Shown: positions 42,442 to 52,093, counted from the first letter of the stretch. The stretch is 64,000 bases of DNA from Gaetbulibacter sp. S0825 (GCF_011777505.1 NZ_JAATJT010000002.1:496001-560000); one strand, 5' to 3'. Numbers and translations are program-made. The notes: a model not told the origin generated them from the sequence alone.

Positions 42442-43449
42442 TTAGCAGAAGAAAAAGTAATCTATCATCGTCTTCATATTCTGTTTGTGCAAATAGTCTC
42501 TAATTTCCTTTTGGGCTTCGTTATTAGCCACAGTTATAATACTCTGAGGGTTTTTTAAGTTCTCCAAATACTTGAACTCTTTAAGTTGTTGATTATAAAT
42601 ATGCTTGTTTATTTTTTTTGGATTATCGCAAATCCAATGAAAGGGAATGTTTTTAGCTGCTAATGATTTTGCTACTGTCTTTCCTTTAAGCCCTGCTCCC
42701 CAAATTGTTAGGGGTCTTGAACTATCATAATTCAATTCTAAAAAGTAATGCAATTTTAAATCGATAAAATGATTTTGTGCATAATGCTCATGCGTTCTAG
42801 ATGTTCTAATTGGATAATCTCGCCAATGATGAAGCATTTCTTCAGTTGGAATGCATTTTAGCTCGTATTTATAAAACCTAAACGCTAAATCGTAATCTTC
42901 AGGATATCGATTTGGTATAAAAGCTTCACAATTTATAAAATCTTCTCTATAAGTCATCCAACAAGGTGAAGGGATGACGCATTCCTTATATATCTCCGAG
43001 TAATTGCTACCTAATCTTGTGAGTTTATTTAGCCATTGTTCATAATTTGCATAACCTTCACTAATCCCTTCTTTTGAAAAATAGCTAACCAAACCCAATG
43101 CAACATGTCCTTTTCCAGACTCTAGCAGTGAATTCATCATCACTTCAAGTTTGTTTGGTGTCATGATATCATCACTATCCATTCTTGTAATAAAATCACC
43201 TGAACTGTGTTGAAACGCTAAACGCAAAGCCTCAATAATCCCGGAGCCAATATTTTTATGGAGTTTAATCCTAGAGTCTTTTTTTGAATATGCTGAAACG
43301 ATACTATAACTATCATCAGTCGAAGTATCATCAACAATCAACAATTCCCAATTAGAGTAGGTCTGATTAATAATTGAGTCTAAACATTCTTCTAGATATT
43401 TGGAGGTGTTTTTAAAAGGCGTTAGAATACTAATAAGAGGTTGTTGCAT
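42442..43449 (-). CDS. Family 2 glycosyltransferase (GT-A fold)
   Basis: This 335-residue cytoplasmic enzyme begins ISILTPFKNTSKYLEECLD and has the nucleotide-sugar aspartates in ELLIVDDTSTDDS and the DXD-type metal motif FITRMDSDDIMTPNK. A C-terminal NAD-like Rossmann stretch (PLTIWGAGLKGKTVAKSL, about residues 245-300) is unusual for plain GT2 enzymes and suggests a second domain. Donor and acceptor are unknown. It is solitary and divergent from the M61 peptidase gene. A near-consensus -7 (TATCTTCG, minus strand) lies at 43454-43461. Confidence 0.87.
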   Translation of the reverse strand: MQQPLISILTPFKNTSKYLEECLDSIINQTYSNWELLIVDDTSTDDSYSIVSAYSKKDSRIKLHKNIGSGIIEALRLAFQHSSGDFITRMDSDDIMTPNKLEVMMNSLLESGKGHVALGLVSYFSKEGISEGYANYEQWLNKLTRLGSNYSEIYKECVIPSPCWMTYREDFINCEAFIPNRYPEDYDLAFRFYKYELKCIPTEEMLHHWRDYPIRTSRTHEHYAQNHFIDLKLHYFLELNYDSSRPLTIWGAGLKGKTVAKSLAAKNIPFHWICDNPKKINKHIYNQQLKEFKYLENLKNPQSIITVANNEAQKEIRDYLHKQNMKTMIDYFFFC

Positions 43450-43521
43450 GAGGCGAAGATATTAAACTCTTCTATTAACACAAATTAACAATGATTTACT
43501 ATAAAATATAAAATGGAATAT

Positions 43522-43529
43522 TATTTTTG
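43522..43529 (+). promoter_or_regulatory. -7 element for the M61 peptidase gene
   Basis: TATTTTTG (TAnnTTTG). It covers the TTG at 43527 that would begin the longest frame, so the start is the ATG at 43551. Confidence 0.7.
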
Positions 43530-43550
43530 TTGCACTTAAAAAAATTATAC

Positions 43551-45437
43551 ATGAAAAAAATCACACTAATGTTAGGTGTTTGCGGATTGTTGCTAGGATG
43601 TGGCTCTGCAAAAAGAACAAACGATTTAGCAATTAGCAATCCAATCGTAACAAAAATAGATTTAACAAAAGTTGTTGCAGACAAAGCTCCTGTAACTATA
43701 AACCCGGGAAGATTCACGACTGAAACTGTAACTTACAGGTTGCCAAAAGTAGTCCAAGGTACTTATTCAGTAAGTGATTTTGGGAAGTATTTAGATAATT
43801 TTAAGGCAGTTGACTATGATGGAAATGAACTAGCTTTTAGTAAAAGTGATACAAATACTTGGGTTATTAATGACGCTACAAAGTTGGATTATATCACTTA
43901 TAATGTAAATGATACTTTTGATGTTGAAACCTCAGGAGGAATAGGTGGTGATACACCGTTCTCACCAGCTGGAACTAATATTGAGCCAGATAATTATGTG
44001 TTAAACTTACACGGATTTATTGGTTACTTTGATTCTTTAAAGAACAATCAATACACATTAGATGTTACTGCTCCAGCCGATTTTGTACGTACATCAGCAT
44101 TACAACAAGCTGGAAGCACAACAAGTACTGATGGTAGTTCAATAACTTCTAGTTATTTGGCACCAAGGTATTTTGATATTACCGATAACCCAATGATGTA
44201 CGGGAAACTGGATATTGAAGAGTTTATGGTTGGTGATATTAAAATTGTTTTAAGCGTGTATTCTCCAAATAAAGTGCATTCTGCTGCATCAATGAAAGAA
44301 ACGATGTATAAGATGATGCAAGGGCAAAAAGCATACTTAGGAGATGTAAATGCAACTCCTCGTTATGATATTTATGTATATCTATCTGAAGGAAAACCAG
44401 AATCTCCTAAAGGGTTTGGTGCTTTAGAGCATCACACATCGACTGTTGTGGTTATGCCTGAATCTATGCAAGAAGCAGCTTTAGCTACACAAATGGTGGA
44501 TATTGTTTCACATGAATTTTTTCATATTGTAACGCCTTTAAGTGTGCATTCTGAAGATGTTCATTATTTCGACTATAACAATCCTACATTTTCTAAACAT
44601 CTATGGATGTATGAAGGGGTAACAGAATATTTTGCAAGCTTATTTCAAGTAGACCAAGATTTGGTATCTGAAGATGAGTTTTACAGCAAAATAATGGGTA
44701 AAATACAAACATCTAGAGCGTTGAACGATTCAATGAGTTTTACCGAAATGAGTGAAAATGTTTTAGAAGAGCCTTATGCTAGTCAGTATTACAATGTATA
44801 TCAAAAAGGTGCTTTAATCGGTATGTGTATTGATATTTTAATGCGTGAGGGAAGTAACGGTAACCGAGGGATTTTATCATTAATGAAAGAGTTATCTCTT
44901 AAATATGGTAAAAACAAACCTTTTGAAGACGATAAAATTCTAGATGAAATTGTTGCAATGACGTATCCTTCTTTGGGAGAATTTTTTGATGCTCACGTTG
45001 TTGGCACAACACCTATTGATTACGATAAATTCTTTGAAAAAGTTGGTTTACACGTTGCTGAGTCTAAAATTAAAGCAAACTACTTATTAATTAATGGAGC
45101 ACCAATAGTATCTGGTGATGGTCAAAAAGGAACCATCTTTTTCACTGCTTTAGCAGAACAAAATAGCTTTTGGGCAGAACAAGGAGTGAAAGCGAATGAT
45201 GTGATTAAAATGGTAAATGGGCAAGAAGTAACACTTCAAAATGCAAACGCCATTTTCCAAGAAGTATATGGATGGCAACCAGGAAAAGAGATTGAAATTA
45301 AGTTGGATAGAAATGGAGAGGAGATTATTATTAAAACAGCATTAACTCAAGGTTATACAGTTGGAAATAAACTACAAGCAAAACCAGATGCTACAAAAGC
45401 ACAAGTGGAGTTGAGAAATGCTTGGTTAAAAGGATAA
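43551..45437 (+). CDS. M61 glycyl aminopeptidase-like lipoprotein with PDZ domain
   Basis: This is a 628-residue exported peptidase. Its signal (MKKITLMLGVCGLLLGCGSA) has a lipobox with Cys at residue 17. An N-terminal beta domain is followed by the catalytic domain with zinc site VSHEFFHIVTPLS (HExxH) and third ligand in WMYEGVTEYFASLF. A PDZ domain near the C-terminus (about 525-615) reads GAPIVSGDGQKGTIF and VKANDVIKMVNGQEV. M61 enzymes release N-terminal Gly/Ala, and the PDZ likely recognises the substrate. The start is set by the -7 element at 43522-43529. A strong terminator follows at 45458-45492. Confidence 0.9.
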   Translation: MKKITLMLGVCGLLLGCGSAKRTNDLAISNPIVTKIDLTKVVADKAPVTINPGRFTTETVTYRLPKVVQGTYSVSDFGKYLDNFKAVDYDGNELAFSKSDTNTWVINDATKLDYITYNVNDTFDVETSGGIGGDTPFSPAGTNIEPDNYVLNLHGFIGYFDSLKNNQYTLDVTAPADFVRTSALQQAGSTTSTDGSSITSSYLAPRYFDITDNPMMYGKLDIEEFMVGDIKIVLSVYSPNKVHSAASMKETMYKMMQGQKAYLGDVNATPRYDIYVYLSEGKPESPKGFGALEHHTSTVVVMPESMQEAALATQMVDIVSHEFFHIVTPLSVHSEDVHYFDYNNPTFSKHLWMYEGVTEYFASLFQVDQDLVSEDEFYSKIMGKIQTSRALNDSMSFTEMSENVLEEPYASQYYNVYQKGALIGMCIDILMREGSNGNRGILSLMKELSLKYGKNKPFEDDKILDEIVAMTYPSLGEFFDAHVVGTTPIDYDKFFEKVGLHVAESKIKANYLLINGAPIVSGDGQKGTIFFTALAEQNSFWAEQGVKANDVIKMVNGQEVTLQNANAIFQEVYGWQPGKEIEIKLDRNGEEIIIKTALTQGYTVGNKLQAKPDATKAQVELRNAWLKG

Positions 45438-45457
45438 TACTTAAGTTTATATAAAAT

Positions 45458-45492
45458 AAAAAGAGGTTGATATAATATCAACCTCTTTTTTT
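45458..45492. terminator. Bidirectional intrinsic terminator
   Basis: AAAAAGAGGTTGATA, loop TAA (45473-45475), TATCAACCTCTTTTTTT. It separates the converging M61 and 45513 genes. Confidence 0.9.
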
Positions 45493-45512
45493 GTGTACAT
45501 TTTATAAGTTCC

Positions 45513-46733
45513 TTATTCTATTAAATCTGTATTTACAATAGCTGTTTCAATAGACAGCTTATTTCCTTCGTTAACCTTAGTCCAAGTAATATATGCTAGA
45601 TTATCTTTTACAACCATCCTAGGGAAGCCACTCGAGCGACTTTCCGATGATTCTGCTAAAGTTATGATATTACTTAGTTTTCCATTTTTGGCAACACGTT
45701 GCAACTGAATACTTGTTCTGCCTTCAACAGTATCCATCCAACTTACAAGCGCAGAGTTATCTTCAAGCATTTCAACATCTACACGACCTAAAGGAGTGAC
45801 ATCTCCAATCTCTATGGGCTCATTAAATGTTTCTCCATTGTTATTGGAGAATACTACTTTTACTGACGGTAAATTATTAGCAACAGTAAACCAAGCAATA
45901 GCAACACTGTTTGCTTTAGTTGAGATTGCAGGCCCATTTACTGGGCAACCCTTAATTTCCCAATTATCATTATAAATGGCTTTAGGTTCAGTCCATAATC
46001 CATCAACTAACTTCACATAATAAACATCTCTAATTTCTGTATCAGAACGGTCTCTATAAATAACTATTGGACCTTCTTCTGTCATTGCAACATCTGTTTG
46101 ACAACAATCACATACGCGATCGTCTAGTAAGTATTCATTTTTCACATTACCTTGACTATCAAAAATAGCTCCACGAAGTGTCATTTGTTTTGCAATAGTG
46201 GAGTCTTGTTCTGCGTAAGCCATTTGTCGACCATCTAACCAAATCGATAAAAACGAATTATCATCCAAAGCAACTTTGCTAACAAAACCATGTTCGGTAT
46301 TTGTACTATCTGTATGAGGTGTTATAGCAGCCCTCCAACTATTGCCATCATCGTTAGATATGGTGAGTTTAACATCATAAGCATACGTATCACTAGCACT
46401 TTTTTCCAAATAATGTGCTGCTAAATTATTTCCAAAGGAAACTACAGAAGGGAAGTCAGCCCAATTTAAAAACCAGTTATCACCAGTTGCTATAGTCTGT
46501 GATTCAGACCATGTATTGTCATTATTTAATTTTGACAGTAAGAGCTCACTGGAATCATTCTCTCCAGTTTCTATCCAACTTATGTAAATAGAGCCATCAT
46601 CAGCTTTATGCAAACTAGATTCTGAACCATTTAGGCCAATAGGAGCAGGAATGTAAGTGACTACGTTTACTGGCTCTTTATTACAAGAAAAAAGGATTAG
46701 TGTAAAGGCACTTAATAAAATTTGATATTTCAT
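45513..46733 (-). CDS. Exported beta-propeller (sialidase/BNR-like) lipoprotein
   Basis: This 406-residue lipoprotein has a signal ending LILFSC (Cys at residue 17). It is built of repeated beta strands with Asp-box-like turns (SNDDGNSW, SNNNGETF), the fold of exo-sialidase-like propellers. No sialidase Arg triad is evident, so the enzymatic name is not supported. An unusual DDRVCDCCQTD cysteine cluster and a second KGCPVNGP lie in the middle. It starts 2 bases after the S10 carboxypeptidase gene, so the two are translated from one message. Confidence 0.72.
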   Translation of the reverse strand: MKYQILLSAFTLILFSCNKEPVNVVTYIPAPIGLNGSESSLHKADDGSIYISWIETGENDSSELLLSKLNNDNTWSESQTIATGDNWFLNWADFPSVVSFGNNLAAHYLEKSASDTYAYDVKLTISNDDGNSWRAAITPHTDSTNTEHGFVSKVALDDNSFLSIWLDGRQMAYAEQDSTIAKQMTLRGAIFDSQGNVKNEYLLDDRVCDCCQTDVAMTEEGPIVIYRDRSDTEIRDVYYVKLVDGLWTEPKAIYNDNWEIKGCPVNGPAISTKANSVAIAWFTVANNLPSVKVVFSNNNGETFNEPIEIGDVTPLGRVDVEMLEDNSALVSWMDTVEGRTSIQLQRVAKNGKLSNIITLAESSESRSSGFPRMVVKDNLAYITWTKVNEGNKLSIETAIVNTDLIE

Positions 46734-46735
46734 AA

Positions 46736-48226
46736 TTAATATTTTGCAGCTTTTCCGTTGGCTGAAGATTTTTTAATAAACTCTCTTATATCTTCATTAG
46801 CCTTAATTAAGTCTTCCTTTCTAAGATACATCATGTGACCACTTCTATACCCTTTAAAACTCATACGGTTTTTTAATTTTCCACTTGGGTCAATTTGCGA
46901 TAAGGTATATTTTGCTGTAAAATAGGTGGTCGCTCCATCATAATAACCAGATTGGTTTAATACATGTAAATACGGATTAGTTGCCATTGCCTTACGTAAA
47001 TCATCTCTAGTAGTGTTGTTATCATTATTCCAAGGGTGTACAGGACCAAACATATTGTATTTAATATCTGTATCGAAGTTCAACTCATTTTTTATGTAAT
47101 GGTTAATTGCTGGCGTAAACGAATGTAACCAAGACGTTAATTCGGCACTATAATCTGGACTCATTCCAGCTTGCATTCTGTCAATACCTAAATAACGTGA
47201 ATCTAAACGACCAATGGTTTGTCCAGTTTTATCGCGTAATAATTCTTTCCAGAAAAAATTATTTGGCACTACTAAATTGTGTTGCAAAATCACTTTTTTA
47301 CTTAAACCAGTGTATTGCGACATTTTCTCAGCGACACTGTTTCGTTCAGCATCACTAATAAAGCCACCTTTGGCGATTGCAGGCATTAATGTGTTAATAG
47401 CGTAGCTTTCAACTTCTGGTAGCATATCTGTTAAATCTTTACTTTGTAAAGCAGGGGGTAACATTTTATGATACCATGCAGCTGCAGCTTTATAGGGTAA
47501 ATCAAGCGCCGAATACTCTGGCTGATTATCTACATTATAGGCATTATAATCGGCTGGTGATACTAATATCACACCATTTAAATACATCCATTGGCTACCT
47601 TGCAACTGGTTTGCTAATCCCATAACACGAGTGCCTCCATAACTTTCGCCAATAATATATTTTGGCGATTCCCAACGGTTTTTTCGAGACACAAACGTAT
47701 TTACCCATTCTGCTAAGTATTTGATATCCTCATTAATTCCAAAAAATTGTTTTCTATCAGGCATTTTGCCTTCTTTATCTGGAACCATTCTCGAATAACC
47801 TGTATTAACAGGATTTACAAACACGATGTCTGCTACATCTATAATAGAGTTGGGATTACTTTTAAATCCGTAGGGTTGCACAGGATAGCCTTCGTCATCA
47901 ATATTTAGAATTCTTGGACCTGTATAAGCCACATGCATCCAAACCGAAGCTGAACCAGGACCTCCATTAAAAGAAATGATTAATGGTCTAGACGCTCTGT
48001 TTTTAATATTATTTCTGGTGTAATATGTGTAAAACAATGTTGCAACTGGGTCACCCTTTGCGTCCCAAACAGGTTGTGTGCCTGTTTCGGCTGTGTATGA
48101 CATACTCACACCTTTTATAGTTGTGTTATGTGTTGTTTTAACTAAGGTATCTACTGGAATTGTTCTACTTTGAGCAAACGATGTTGTTATTCCTATTATG
48201 CATAGAAGTGTGATTATTTTTTTCAT
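46736..48226 (-). CDS. S10 serine carboxypeptidase
   Basis: This 496-residue exported peptidase has a signal peptide (MKKIITLLCIIGITTSFAQ). The oxyanion-hole loop is FNGGPGSASVWMHVAY, the catalytic serine lies in IIGESYGGTRVMGLA, the aspartate is probably in SGYYDGATTYF, and the histidine is in YRSGHMMYLRKE. It removes C-terminal residues from peptides in the periplasm or outside the cell. The lipoprotein gene downstream begins 2 bases after the stop. A near-consensus -7 lies about 45 bases upstream of the start. Confidence 0.92.
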   Translation of the reverse strand: MKKIITLLCIIGITTSFAQSRTIPVDTLVKTTHNTTIKGVSMSYTAETGTQPVWDAKGDPVATLFYTYYTRNNIKNRASRPLIISFNGGPGSASVWMHVAYTGPRILNIDDEGYPVQPYGFKSNPNSIIDVADIVFVNPVNTGYSRMVPDKEGKMPDRKQFFGINEDIKYLAEWVNTFVSRKNRWESPKYIIGESYGGTRVMGLANQLQGSQWMYLNGVILVSPADYNAYNVDNQPEYSALDLPYKAAAAWYHKMLPPALQSKDLTDMLPEVESYAINTLMPAIAKGGFISDAERNSVAEKMSQYTGLSKKVILQHNLVVPNNFFWKELLRDKTGQTIGRLDSRYLGIDRMQAGMSPDYSAELTSWLHSFTPAINHYIKNELNFDTDIKYNMFGPVHPWNNDNNTTRDDLRKAMATNPYLHVLNQSGYYDGATTYFTAKYTLSQIDPSGKLKNRMSFKGYRSGHMMYLRKEDLIKANEDIREFIKKSSANGKAAKY

Positions 48227-48318
48227 TGATTAGAAAATTTTGTTGGTTGATTTTGAATAATACTAAGGTACTATTTTAGAAGAAATAGTAAAGAATAATT
48301 ATTAATTGTTATTAACTA

Positions 48319-49101
48319 TTAAAAACCCTCAAAAACACCAAGACCAAAAAGCGCAAAATCATATTTAACGGGGTCGTTTTTGTCTAATGTTCTCAATGAA
48401 GCGTCTAACTCATTTAAAGCTTTAGCATCATTTTGCTTTCTATTGAGTAATTCCAGTTTTCTGGCTACGTTTCCAGAATGGACATCCAAAGGGCAAGATA
48501 GCTGGCTAGGAGAGAGGGTCTTCCAAATACCAAAGTCAACGCCTGCGTTATCCTGTCTAACCATCCATCGTAAAAACATGTTAATACGCTTTGCTGCTGA
48601 ATTTTTTAAAGGGTCGCTAATATGCTTTTGAGTTCTAGGTAAATGCTCAATCTCAAAAAAATGTTTTTTAAAATGATGGATAGATGCTTGTAAGGAATCT
48701 TGTTTAGCATGCTTTACAAACACAGCTTCCAAGCCATGATGCTTTTTGTAAATATGCTGTAAACTTTTAATAAATTGTATAAAATCGTTTCCGTTGAATG
48801 TGCGATGTACAAATGGTTTTAGAGCTTCTAAATCTTTGTCTTGATGATTGATTATAAAATCGTGAGGAACATTATCTATCAACAGCATCATTCGCTTAGC
48901 ATTATTGATGATACTTTTTCTATTTCCCCAAGCAATGGTAGCTGTTAGAAAACCAGCGATTTCAATATCTTCTTTTTTATTGAATTGATGCGAAATTTGA
49001 ATAGGGTCGCTCTCAATAAACTTTGTGTTATTGTATTGAGCGACTTTTGTGTCTAGAAAATCTTTGAGGTCTTTAGTGTTTAAAAAGTGTATAACTTTAA
49101 T
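48319..49101 (-). CDS. TIGR02757 family protein, apparently with a non-standard ATT start
   Basis: The frame open from 49119 to 48319 encodes a TIGR02757 protein: DLKDFLDTKVAQYNN, FIESDPIQISHQFNKKED, IEIAGFLTATIAWGNRKS, FVHRTFNGNDFIQFI, and near the end DFALFGLGVF. The first ATG is at 48891, about 70 residues inside the family domain, and no ATG, GTG or TTG exists upstream before the in-frame TAG (49120-49122). ATT at 49101 would give 260 residues, the expected length; ATA at 49092 is another option. Possible explanations are a real ATT start, as in infC, or a sequence error. Function of the family is unknown. Confidence 0.78.
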   Translation of the reverse strand: MKVIHFLNTKDLKDFLDTKVAQYNNTKFIESDPIQISHQFNKKEDIEIAGFLTATIAWGNRKSIINNAKRMMLLIDNVPHDFIINHQDKDLEALKPFVHRTFNGNDFIQFIKSLQHIYKKHHGLEAVFVKHAKQDSLQASIHHFKKHFFEIEHLPRTQKHISDPLKNSAAKRINMFLRWMVRQDNAGVDFGIWKTLSPSQLSCPLDVHSGNVARKLELLNRKQNDAKALNELDASLRTLDKNDPVKYDFALFGLGVFEGF

Positions 49102-49305
49102 GGTTTTGCTGTTGAAATGCTAAAGTAAAAAATAAAATTTGCTTACTTGTACTGAACTTGCTTCAGTATCGTCTGATATAAATCATTAAAAAAAATCATA
49201 TCAAAAAAGTTAGCATTTATTAGAAAATGGAGAGTTTATATTTAAAACTCTAGTAACTGTAACAAGTTTCAATATAACTCGTCTTATTGTTTTAAATTAA
49301 AAAAT

Positions 49306-49899
49306 ATGAAAAATAAAATTCTAGTATTACTTGCAGTAGTAATAGTTAGCGCATGTAACGACACAACCAAATACAGCACCACCAACCAACCAACTCTCGC
49401 TGATTATGAGGTTGGTGAGAAATGGGTTTGGAAATATAAAGGTATAACTACGGAAGGAGAAGTACGCTCGGATGGAATAGATACAAGAGAAATAGTCAAT
49501 ATCGATGGGATTTTAGGTATGACAATCGGTAAGGACACCATTCCAGTTACTGAAATTGTAAAAAAGGATGAAAGCAAAACACCTAAATACGCTTGGCCTC
49601 TAAAAGTGGGAAAAAAGTGGAAATACGAAAACAACTGGACTAGTCAAGATGGGACAACTGGAAGTCAAAATCAAGAAGCTGAAATATTATCATACCGAGA
49701 AGAAACAGTTGAAGCTGGAACATTTATGGCTTATACAATTGAATATACAGGTAAAACTACCAATTCTAGAGGTTATAGCGCAGATGAAAAGGAAATTTGG
49801 TTGTACGCACCAGCAATAAAAAACTTTATTAAACTCACTCAGAATCAAGGAGACTTTTTATACGTAGAGGAATTAATTGAATATTCAAAACCAGAATAA
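49306..49899 (+). CDS. Lipoprotein with DUF3108/TapB-like body
   Basis: This 197-residue lipoprotein has a lipobox VVIVSAC, Cys at residue 17. It begins its body with LADYEVGEKWVWKYKG, has YAWPLKVGKKWKYENNWTSQ, then VEAGTFMAYTIEYTGKT, and ends VEELIEYSKPE. The paired W-x-Y blocks and the AGTF motif resemble the 29593-30282 protein, suggesting a shared fold. It is periplasmic or surface-attached. About 200 bases without a clear promoter lie upstream. Function unknown. Confidence 0.7.
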   Translation: MKNKILVLLAVVIVSACNDTTKYSTTNQPTLADYEVGEKWVWKYKGITTEGEVRSDGIDTREIVNIDGILGMTIGKDTIPVTEIVKKDESKTPKYAWPLKVGKKWKYENNWTSQDGTTGSQNQEAEILSYREETVEAGTFMAYTIEYTGKTTNSRGYSADEKEIWLYAPAIKNFIKLTQNQGDFLYVEELIEYSKPE

Positions 49900-49979
49900 A
49901 TCGAAATATTTTAAAAAAAACTAAATGAAAAACAAATGTTAACAACGTGATAATTAATTGCTTGTTCTGTATCCATTCG

Positions 49980-49998
49980 GAAAATCCTTTGGATTTTC
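49980..49998. repeat. Perfect 8-bp inverted repeat in a convergent intergenic gap
   Basis: GAAAATCC (49980-49987), TTT, GGATTTTC (49991-49998). It has no T-run on either side, so it is not a standard intrinsic terminator. Confidence 0.55.
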
Positions 49999-50064
49999 TA
50001 TAAGGTTTATATTTTCTAAATTAGGCGTATAAACACAATAAGCGTAACTCAAAACTTACCCTGA

Positions 50065-51336
50065 TTACTTCAACTTCTTCAAAGACTTAGCAACTAATAC
50101 ACATACACAGCTATCACCAGAAATATTCACTACCGTTCGTGCCATGTCCAAAGGTCTATCAACTGACATTATCATCGCTAAGGCAACTGCTAATTTCTCA
50201 GAAGGAAATCCAACAGATTCTAAAACTATCACTAACATAATAATACCAGCACTTGGTGTTGCTGCTGCACCAATAGATGCAAGCGTTGCTGTAAGTACAA
50301 TAGTTAATTGGTCGGTTAAAGTTAAATCATGTCCCAAAACTTGGCATACAAAAACGGCTGCAATGGCTTGCATTAAACTTGTGGCATCCATATTTATGGT
50401 AGCTCCAACTGGACATACGAAACTACTTATTTCTTGTTCAACACCTAGATTTTCTTCAACACATTTCATGGTTACTGGTAGTGTTGCCATACTAGAACTT
50501 GTAGTCAATGCTGTAAGTTGCGCTGGTAATATGCCCTTTAAAAAATATTTAGGCGATTTTTTGGCGTATAGCATAATTAGTAGTACATACACACCAACCA
50601 ATAACAACATACCAAATAGGAGTAAAGCAGCATATCTTAATAAAGCAATAAATAACTCGGCATTGGTAGTTTCTGCGATAAGCGTCGCGATTAAAGCAGC
50701 AACTGCGTAAGGAGCAGTAAGCATGATAACATCCACCATTTTAAGCATGATTCTATTTATTGAATCAATCAACTTTTTTACTGGTTTTGTATGTTTACTA
50801 GGTATTAAGAGCATGCATACGCTAAAAAAGATGGTCACAAAAATGACTTGCAACATACTTGCATTATTAGTAAATGCACTAAACATATTTTGAGGCACTA
50901 GCTCTACAAAAAAGCTTAACGGTCCTTTATCCCCAACATCAGCAGAAGCTATTTTATCGCTCATGCTTGCTGTAAAACCTTCAGACAGATTGATTAAAGC
51001 ATCAGGATTTACATTAGAGCCTGGTGAAAAGGTGTTTACTAAAAACAATCCTAAGACAACGGCCAAAACTGTTGTAAATAAATAAAATCCAATAGTTCTA
51101 CCTCCAATTTTTGATAAATCGGATAAATCTTTAAAATCGGTAATGCCTTTAGAGAGTGACACAATCACTAACGGAACAGCAATGAGCTTTAAAAGGCTTA
51201 TAAATATTTGCCCTATGGGTTTAATCCAATCGGTTACAAAACCCTGTCCCCAAGAAAATTGAATAGCGACTAGACCAATAATAACACCTAATAGCATTCC
51301 TAATAGAATTTTCCAATGCAATGCCATTTTTTTCAT
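50065..51336 (-). CDS. Dicarboxylate/amino acid:cation symporter (DAACS, GltP/DctA-like)
   Basis: This 423-residue inner-membrane transporter of the glutamate-aspartate family has eight or so membrane segments and two re-entrant hairpins. The serine-rich motif ALTTSSSMATLPVTM and the transport motif TINMDATSLMQAIAAVF (family NMDGT reads NMDAT here) are present, as is GAAATPSAGIIMLVIVL. It imports C4-dicarboxylates, aspartate or glutamate with Na+ or H+. It starts 13 bases after the lolD-like gene and is probably co-transcribed, though the functional link is unclear. Confidence 0.93.
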   Translation of the reverse strand: MKKMALHWKILLGMLLGVIIGLVAIQFSWGQGFVTDWIKPIGQIFISLLKLIAVPLVIVSLSKGITDFKDLSDLSKIGGRTIGFYLFTTVLAVVLGLFLVNTFSPGSNVNPDALINLSEGFTASMSDKIASADVGDKGPLSFFVELVPQNMFSAFTNNASMLQVIFVTIFFSVCMLLIPSKHTKPVKKLIDSINRIMLKMVDVIMLTAPYAVAALIATLIAETTNAELFIALLRYAALLLFGMLLLVGVYVLLIMLYAKKSPKYFLKGILPAQLTALTTSSSMATLPVTMKCVEENLGVEQEISSFVCPVGATINMDATSLMQAIAAVFVCQVLGHDLTLTDQLTIVLTATLASIGAAATPSAGIIMLVIVLESVGFPSEKLAVALAMIMSVDRPLDMARTVVNISGDSCVCVLVAKSLKKLK

Positions 51337-51349
51337 ATAATATATATTA

Positions 51350-52018
51350 CTAAGTATTATTTACCATTTTGCCATCGACCATTACAAGTTTTCTATCTGC
51401 CATATTTGCCAATTCTTGATTATGGGTTACAATAACAAAGGTTTGTCCAAATTGGTCACGAAGTTTAAAAAATAGATTATGAAGGGTTTCAGCAGATTCG
51501 CTATCTAGATTACCAGAAGGCTCATCTGCAAAAATGATTTTAGGATTATTTATTAATGCTCTAGCGACAGCCACACGTTGTTGTTCGCCACCTGATAATT
51601 CATTAGGTTTATGATTTATTCTATGCGACAATCCTAAAAACTCTAGAAGTTCTTTTGCTCTTTTTTCCGCTTCAGTTTTTGGAGCTCCTTTAATAAATGC
51701 AGGGATGCACACATTTTCTAGAGCAGTAAATTCTGGCAGTAATTGGTGAAATTGAAAAATAAAGCCTAAATGTTCATTTCTAAATTTCGCCAACTCTTTT
51801 TCTTTAAGATCAGTGATAGATGTATTATCTATAATTAATTCATGAGTTTCTATTTTGGAAGCTTCGTCTAGTGTGCCTAATATTTGCAATAAGGTGGTTT
51901 TTCCTGCACCTGAAGCACCAACTATAGATACTATTTCACCTTGTTCGATAGTTAAATCTACACCTTTTAATACATGTAAATCATCGTAATACTTATGAAT
52001 ATTTTTTACTTTAATCAT
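51350..52018 (-). CDS. lolD: LolD-like ABC transporter ATPase
   Basis: This 222-residue ATPase of the LolD/MacB type has Walker [15 protein letters not shown]-loop [12 protein letters not shown], signature [15 protein letters not shown], Walker [13 protein letters not shown] and switch IVTHNQELA. LolD drives release of lipoproteins from the inner membrane. The matching LolC/E permease is not in the window, so an assignment to lipoprotein sorting rests on family similarity; a MacB-type efflux system is an alternative. A near-consensus -7 (TATTTTTA, minus strand) lies at 52035-52042. The symporter gene follows. Confidence 0.88.
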   Translation of the reverse strand: MIKVKNIHKYYDDLHVLKGVDLTIEQGEIVSIVGASGAGKTTLLQILGTLDEASKIETHELIIDNTSITDLKEKELAKFRNEHLGFIFQFHQLLPEFTALENVCIPAFIKGAPKTEAEKRAKELLEFLGLSHRINHKPNELSGGEQQRVAVARALINNPKIIFADEPSGNLDSESAETLHNLFFKLRDQFGQTFVIVTHNQELANMADRKLVMVDGKMVNNT

Positions 52019-52093
52019 ACTTTTTGTAATAAAGTAAAAATACAGAATTGAAGTGTAACCTTTTTATAAAATTTGAACAATATTGATTTTTGT

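Noticed and set aside
45513-46733. Sialidase
   Set aside because: Only Asp-box-like turns are present. The catalytic arginine triad, Tyr and Glu were not found.
49980-49998. Perfect hairpin as a terminator between two converging genes
   Set aside because: No T-run follows the stem on either strand, so it is kept only as an inverted repeat.
50144-50710. Open frame of 188 codons on the plus strand
   Set aside because: It lies antisense inside the symporter gene, whose motifs and membrane pattern are clear. The frame has no family features.
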